A stretch of 11,353 nucleotides of DNA from an uncultured Prevotella sp. GTDB lineage: Bacteria; Bacteroidota; Bacteroidia; Bacteroidales; Bacteroidaceae. The position numbers and the translations under genes are program-made. The stretch covers positions 1 through 11,353 of the forward strand of contig CALNBT010000017.1 of the NCBI GenBank assembly GCA_937874345.1, given 5' to 3'. The notes under the pieces were generated by a model. That model had not been told where the DNA came from. It did not search any database and was given only the letters and a program-made list of their open reading frames with translations. How positions within the stretch are numbered: position 1 is the stretch's first letter; every line of letters starts with the position of its first letter. Of this stretch, positions 7,480-11,353 are shown one piece after another.

Positions 7480-9795
7480 ATGAAACTAAAAAACATTTTA
7501 CTATATAGTGTTGCAAGTCTGTTGCTTGCAGGGTGTTCAAAGTCAAACACATCAAAGATGGACATTTTCATTGACCAACTGATGGACGAAATGACTGTAA
7601 AGGAAAAAATTGGTCAGCTCAATCTGAATGTGAGTGGAGGATTTGTTGCTGGAGAAGGTATCAATGGCAACACTGTTCCACTGGAGCAACGAATAGAAAA
7701 TGGTGAGATTGGCGGCCTTTTTGGTTTGAAAAATGTGGAAGTGATAAAGCATTGGCAACAAGTGGCAGTGGAAAAAAGCCGTCTCCACATACCTTTGCTG
7801 TTTGGAATGGACGTTATCCATGGCTATGATGTAACATTTCCTATTCCATTGGCATTGGCGTCGTCATGGAACCCCGACATGATAGAACAGGTTGCACGAA
7901 CTTCTGCTATAGAAGCTAGTTCAGATGGTGTGAACTGGGTATTCTCGCCAATGGTGGATGTATGCCACGATGCCCGCTGGGGGCGCATTGCCGAAAGTGC
8001 CGGTGAGGATCCATATCTGGGTGGCGAGATTGCAAAGGCTTGGGTGCGTGGATATCAAACAAACAACCTTTTGGATGCCCCTGACAACGTCATGGCCTGC
8101 GTGAAACACTATGCCCTGTATGGCGCAGGTGAGGCCGGCCGCGACTACAACACTGTAGATATGAGCCGCCAAAAGGCTATGAACGAGTTTATGTTGCCCT
8201 ATAAGGCTGCAGCCGAGCAGGGTGCAGGAAGCTTCATGGCATCGTTTAATGAATTTGAAGGCATTCCTGCCACCGCCAACGAGTATCTGCTCGATGAGGT
8301 GCTTCGCAAGCGATGGGGCTTCAAGGGATTTGTGGTGACAGACTACACAGGTATAATGGAGATGACCAATCATGGAATAGGCAACGAACTGGAGGTAACA
8401 GCACGTGCCTTGAAAGCTGGCATCGACATGGACATGGTCAGTGAATATTTCACCAACCACCTACAAGAGGCCATTGAAAAGAAAATGGTAAAGATGGACG
8501 ATATTGACAGGGCATGCCGCAGAGTACTTGAAGCGAAGTATAAACTAGGCCTTTTCGACGACCCATACAAATATTGCGATGTGGCACGAGCCAAAGCCAC
8601 TTTGGGAAAAGCGGAACATGTGAGACAGGCCCGCAAAGTTGCACAGCAATGCCAAGTGTTGCTGAAAAACGATGAGAATCTGCTGCCGCTGAAGCGTAAT
8701 CAGCGCATAGCTGTTATCGGTCCATTGGGCAACAGCGCAAACGACATGCTGGGGTGCTGGAGTGGAAGCTCGGAAAAAGTATTGCCCGTGTCTCTGATTG
8801 ACGGATTGAAAACAGCAGTGGGTACCCAAGGCTGCGTGGAATATGCCACCGGAAGCCATCTTGTAAAAGATCCAGAATCGGAGAAAATCCTTGTAGGCTC
8901 TTTTATGGGTTTGGCTAAGGCTGGAAATGCCAAGGAGTCGACATGGCGAAGCAATGGTGAACTGCTGCGTGAAGCTCTTGTTGTAGCATCAAGAAGTGAT
9001 GTTATTATTGCTGCACTAGGCGAAAACATGAATATGAATGGCGAGGGTGCATCGCGTGCCACCCCAAATCTGCCAGAGCCACAGTTGCAGCTTCTTGAAG
9101 CACTAGTAGCTACAGGTAAACCTATTGTTTTGGTAGTTTTTACCGGCCGTCCATTGGAGCTGACATGGGCCGACCAACATGTGCCAGCCATACTGAACGC
9201 TTGGTTTCCTGGTGTAGAGGCAGGCAATGCCATTGCCGATGTTCTGTTTGGTGATGTGAATCCTTCAGCAAAGATAACGGTAACATTCCCTCGAAGCATA
9301 GGACAAATTCCGATTCATTACAATCACAAGAACACCGGACGTCCTCACTCTGCTGACGATGCTCCATATATACGGTTCAAGAGCAATTATATTGATGTAG
9401 TGAATGCCCCACTTTATCCATTTGGCTATGGACTGAGCTACACTACCTTTACTTATGACCGCATGAAACTGTCATCCAACACACTCTCTAAAGATGGAAA
9501 ACTGACAGCAAGCATACAGGTGAAGAACACCGGAGCACGAGCAGGAAAGGAAACGGTGCAGTTATATATCCACGATGTTATAAGTTCTAGCACAAGACCT
9601 GTAAAGGAGTTAAAAGGCTTCAAGCAAATAGAGCTACAGGCTGGTGAATGCCAGATAGTGTCGTTCGAGATAACATCAGAGGATTTAAAATTCTACAATC
9701 ATGAATTAGAATATGTTTGCGAGCCAGGCGAATTCGAGGTGATGATTGGTCCTAATAGCCGCGATGTAATATCTGCCTCGTTTGTTTACAATTAA
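7480..9795 (+). CDS. bglX: GH3 beta-glucosidase, BglX-like lipoprotein
   Basis: This is a second GH3 exo-beta-glycosidase, 771 residues, close in length and layout to periplasmic BglX (E. coli 765). The N-terminus MKLKNILLYSVASLLLAGC has a clear lipobox (LAGC, Cys19), so a membrane lipoprotein is expected. The TIM barrel (~25-340) has GMDVIHGYDVTFPIP, CVKHYALYGAGEAGRDYN and VVTDYTG with nucleophile Asp288. The sandwich domain (~385-600) has LGENMNMNGEGASRA, where Glu522 lies at the acid/base position of BglX-type enzymes. This differs from the ExoI-like YAETTG of the preceding gene. The C-terminal Fn3-like domain (~645-770) has GKETVQLYIHD and LKGFKQIELQAGE. It starts 2 bases after the previous stop, so translational coupling is likely. 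The two GH3 paralogs are diverged subtypes, not a recent duplication. Function as beta-glucosidase is by family; the natural substrate may instead be another beta-linked oligosaccharide. Confidence 0.94.
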   Translation: MKLKNILLYSVASLLLAGCSKSNTSKMDIFIDQLMDEMTVKEKIGQLNLNVSGGFVAGEGINGNTVPLEQRIENGEIGGLFGLKNVEVIKHWQQVAVEKSRLHIPLLFGMDVIHGYDVTFPIPLALASSWNPDMIEQVARTSAIEASSDGVNWVFSPMVDVCHDARWGRIAESAGEDPYLGGEIAKAWVRGYQTNNLLDAPDNVMACVKHYALYGAGEAGRDYNTVDMSRQKAMNEFMLPYKAAAEQGAGSFMASFNEFEGIPATANEYLLDEVLRKRWGFKGFVVTDYTGIMEMTNHGIGNELEVTARALKAGIDMDMVSEYFTNHLQEAIEKKMVKMDDIDRACRRVLEAKYKLGLFDDPYKYCDVARAKATLGKAEHVRQARKVAQQCQVLLKNDENLLPLKRNQRIAVIGPLGNSANDMLGCWSGSSEKVLPVSLIDGLKTAVGTQGCVEYATGSHLVKDPESEKILVGSFMGLAKAGNAKESTWRSNGELLREALVVASRSDVIIAALGENMNMNGEGASRATPNLPEPQLQLLEALVATGKPIVLVVFTGRPLELTWADQHVPAILNAWFPGVEAGNAIADVLFGDVNPSAKITVTFPRSIGQIPIHYNHKNTGRPHSADDAPYIRFKSNYIDVVNAPLYPFGYGLSYTTFTYDRMKLSSNTLSKDGKLTASIQVKNTGARAGKETVQLYIHDVISSSTRPVKELKGFKQIELQAGECQIVSFEITSEDLKFYNHELEYVCEPGEFEVMIGPNSRDVISASFVYN

Positions 9796-9815
9796 AAAAC
9801 ATAGCATCAGATAAT

Positions 9816-11183
9816 ATGAAAGAAAACATTATATCATTTTTTATACTGAACATTTTCCTACTTATAGGATGTTCAAGTGACAACAATAGTTCGGAAGTAG
9901 ACGAAACGTTTACTGTTTCAGGAAAAGTTGTTGATTCGGATGGCAGTGGACTTGCGAACATAAGCCTAACAATTGGAAACCAGACGGTCTACAGTTCAGC
10001 ATCGGGCGAGTGGAGCGTATCCAACTTGAAGGACAGTGTGAAAATAACTCCTATGGCCGATGGCTACACCTTTACGCCAGCATCGGCAACAGCGTCATCG
10101 ACACTGACTGTTACCTTCGTTGCAGAGAAAACAGCCATCGACCTGTCGGCAGAGGCCGAAAACATCGTGGCATGGTTTGAAAATGTGCAGTACTCCAACG
10201 GACTACTGCCAAGCACCGAGAGCAGCAGCACGATGTCGCTCTACGACAACGCCCTAGCAGCACTTGTGTTCACTGCCACGGGCAAGTATTCCAAGGCTGA
10301 ATCTATTTTCAATTTCTTTAATCAGCGCATAGGTAGTGAGCTCACAACCAATGGTGGTTTTTATCAGTTCCGCAGTACCGACGGTACCACTTCGGGCGAC
10401 CGATGGCTTGGTGACAATGCCTGGCTGCTAATAGCACTGAACAACTACATGGCAAAGGTGGAGACTACAAAATATGACAAACTAAAGTCGACGCTGGAGA
10501 TTTGGATTCGTTCACTGCAAGACAAAGATGGTGGACTTTGGGGAGGCATCACTGCAAGCAATAGTACTATCTCGAAAAATACCGAAGGTATGATTGATGC
10601 CTACTGTGCAGTGCAGGGATATGACGACTTTCACAAAAAACTCCTCGCACACCTTAAAGAAAACAGATACAACAGTACTGATGGCTTGTTGGTGTCATGG
10701 CCAGGAAATTATTATGAATATGCACTCGACAACCACAGTTGGGGATATTGCACATTTGAGGATTTCCCCAAAACAGTGCTCGAAAAAACAACAATGTATG
10801 CAAACACCCAAAGAGCCACAGCCAATGGCGCCTTGATAACAGGGTTTGCACCCGACATCGACAAAGACATTGTATGGCTTGAGGGCACAGGACAGATGGT
10901 GGTGGCTTACCAAAAAGCTGCCGACTCCTACAAGTCGACAACCTATTTGGCAGAAATGAGAAAGTTACTGATATCAAGCACGCTCTATCCTAATTCCGTA
11001 GGATTGCCCTATGCATCAAATCTTGGCACTACCTATGGCAGCTCGCAACTTTGGAAGGGAGCAGACACAAATATTTGCATATCGTCGAGCGCATGGTATT
11101 TATTTGGCTTGTTGAATTTCGACCCAATGGCTGTTGGCTATAGCCGAGGCACACCTGATGTCGATAAATTTTGGAAAGACTGA
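9816..11183 (+). CDS. Lipoprotein with carboxypeptidase-regulatory-like domain and probable alpha/alpha-barrel domain, function unknown
   Basis: This 455-residue lipoprotein has the lipobox LIGC (Cys19) followed by the polar, acidic stretch SSDNNSSEVDE, which resembles the Bacteroidetes signal for surface exposure. Residues ~32-105 form a small beta-sandwich of the carboxypeptidase-regulatory/Ig-like type (VSGKVVDSDGSGLANISLTI). Residues ~108-440 are mostly helical with repeated hairpins typical of alpha/alpha toroid glycosidases: YDNALAALVFTATGKYSKA (143-161), GDRWLGDNAWLLIALNNY (194-211), LQDKDGGLWGGI (234-245), NTEGMIDAYCAVQGY (255-269), WLEGTGQMVVAY (354-365) and a closing SSAWYLFGLLNFDP (423-436). 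I cannot assign a known GH family. Conserved-looking acids include Asp144, Asp195, Asp200, Glu257 and Glu356. It lies 20 bases after the BglX-like gene, so it probably acts on the same glycan, either as the endo-acting or depolymerising partner of the GH3 enzymes or as a surface glycan binder. Both roles are inference. Confidence 0.65.
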   Translation: MKENIISFFILNIFLLIGCSSDNNSSEVDETFTVSGKVVDSDGSGLANISLTIGNQTVYSSASGEWSVSNLKDSVKITPMADGYTFTPASATASSTLTVTFVAEKTAIDLSAEAENIVAWFENVQYSNGLLPSTESSSTMSLYDNALAALVFTATGKYSKAESIFNFFNQRIGSELTTNGGFYQFRSTDGTTSGDRWLGDNAWLLIALNNYMAKVETTKYDKLKSTLEIWIRSLQDKDGGLWGGITASNSTISKNTEGMIDAYCAVQGYDDFHKKLLAHLKENRYNSTDGLLVSWPGNYYEYALDNHSWGYCTFEDFPKTVLEKTTMYANTQRATANGALITGFAPDIDKDIVWLEGTGQMVVAYQKAADSYKSTTYLAEMRKLLISSTLYPNSVGLPYASNLGTTYGSSQLWKGADTNICISSSAWYLFGLLNFDPMAVGYSRGTPDVDKFWKD

Positions 11184-11190
11184 AGTGATA

Positions 11191-11214
11191 GGCAAAAGCA
11201 AGTTTGCCCCTGTT
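11191..11214 (+). terminator. Weak hairpin after the PUL remnant; flank 11184-11353 otherwise empty
   Basis: GGCAAA (11191-11196) pairs with TTTGCC (11203-11208) over a 6-base loop, just 7 bases after the stop codon, with a poor T-tract (CCTGTTTA). A second small hairpin, GTTTCC/GGAAAC (11254-11271), lacks any T-tail. Either may mark the operon end, but neither is strong. The rest of the flank to 11353 is AT-rich and shows no gene. Confidence 0.35.
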
Positions 11215-11353
11215 TACATAGCCATTATTCTCAAAGAGTCTTTGCTCAGCACAGTTTCCCTTAATGGAAACAATATTAAATAAAACCACTATCCATATGA
11301 TACTCGTTAATATATTTAACGTCAGATAAATATTTGGTAAACTATTACATAAT

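Noticed and set aside
8700..9299. Long minus-strand ORF inside the BglX-like gene (and a similar one at 7921-8460)
   Set aside because: Both are antisense shadows of a strongly conserved GH3 coding region, with no recognisable protein features and no upstream promoter.
11254..11271. GTTTCC/GGAAAC hairpin as the operon terminator
   Set aside because: It has only a 6-bp stem and no T-tract on either strand.

Overview
The window looks like a Bacteroidales chromosome segment, probably from a Prevotella/Bacteroides relative. Three things suggest this. Promoter-like sequences fit the Bacteroidetes TTTG / TAnnTTTG pattern. Starts lack clear Shine-Dalgarno sequences. There are also SusD-family and lipoprotein glycoside hydrolase genes typical of polysaccharide utilization loci (PULs). 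The genus is inferred, not proven.

Layout. (1) Positions 1-2136 hold a core-metabolism operon, sucC-sucD (succinyl-CoA synthetase beta and alpha subunits), behind a good Bacteroidetes-type promoter and ending at a strong hairpin terminator. (2) A convergent gap (2137-2347) carries two nested hairpins, one for each direction. (3) On the minus strand, 2348-3730 is a GH28-like parallel beta-helix enzyme gene that has lost its start and signal peptide: its reading frame runs into the left end of an insertion sequence at about 3727-3733. (4) About 3727-4265 is the left part of an IS1182-like element: its end, a hairpin, a promoter and the first ~142 codons of its transposase. (5) The transposase frame runs without a break into the C-terminal ~225 residues of a SusD/RagB-family glycan-binding lipoprotein (to 4938), giving one 366-codon chimeric ORF. 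(6) Positions 4973-11183 hold three closely spaced plus-strand genes. The first is an ExoI-like GH3 glycosidase, the second a BglX-like GH3 lipoprotein. The third is a lipoprotein with a carboxypeptidase-regulatory/Ig-like domain and a probable alpha/alpha-barrel domain of unknown specificity.

How it fits together. The GH3-GH3-lipoprotein set is the tail of a PUL whose head is gone: no SusC, no SusD N-terminus and no regulator is visible. The simplest history is that an IS inserted in the GH28-like gene. A deletion then removed the IS 3' part, the GH28 5' part and everything up to the middle of susD. The join lies at a motif (IDGK / IDGT) that both proteins would carry, which suggests microhomology-mediated joining. 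A consequence worth testing is that the IS promoter now reads through the chimera into the surviving glycosidase genes. An assembly chimera at this join is the main alternative.

No tRNA, rRNA, CRISPR array or complete mobile element was seen.
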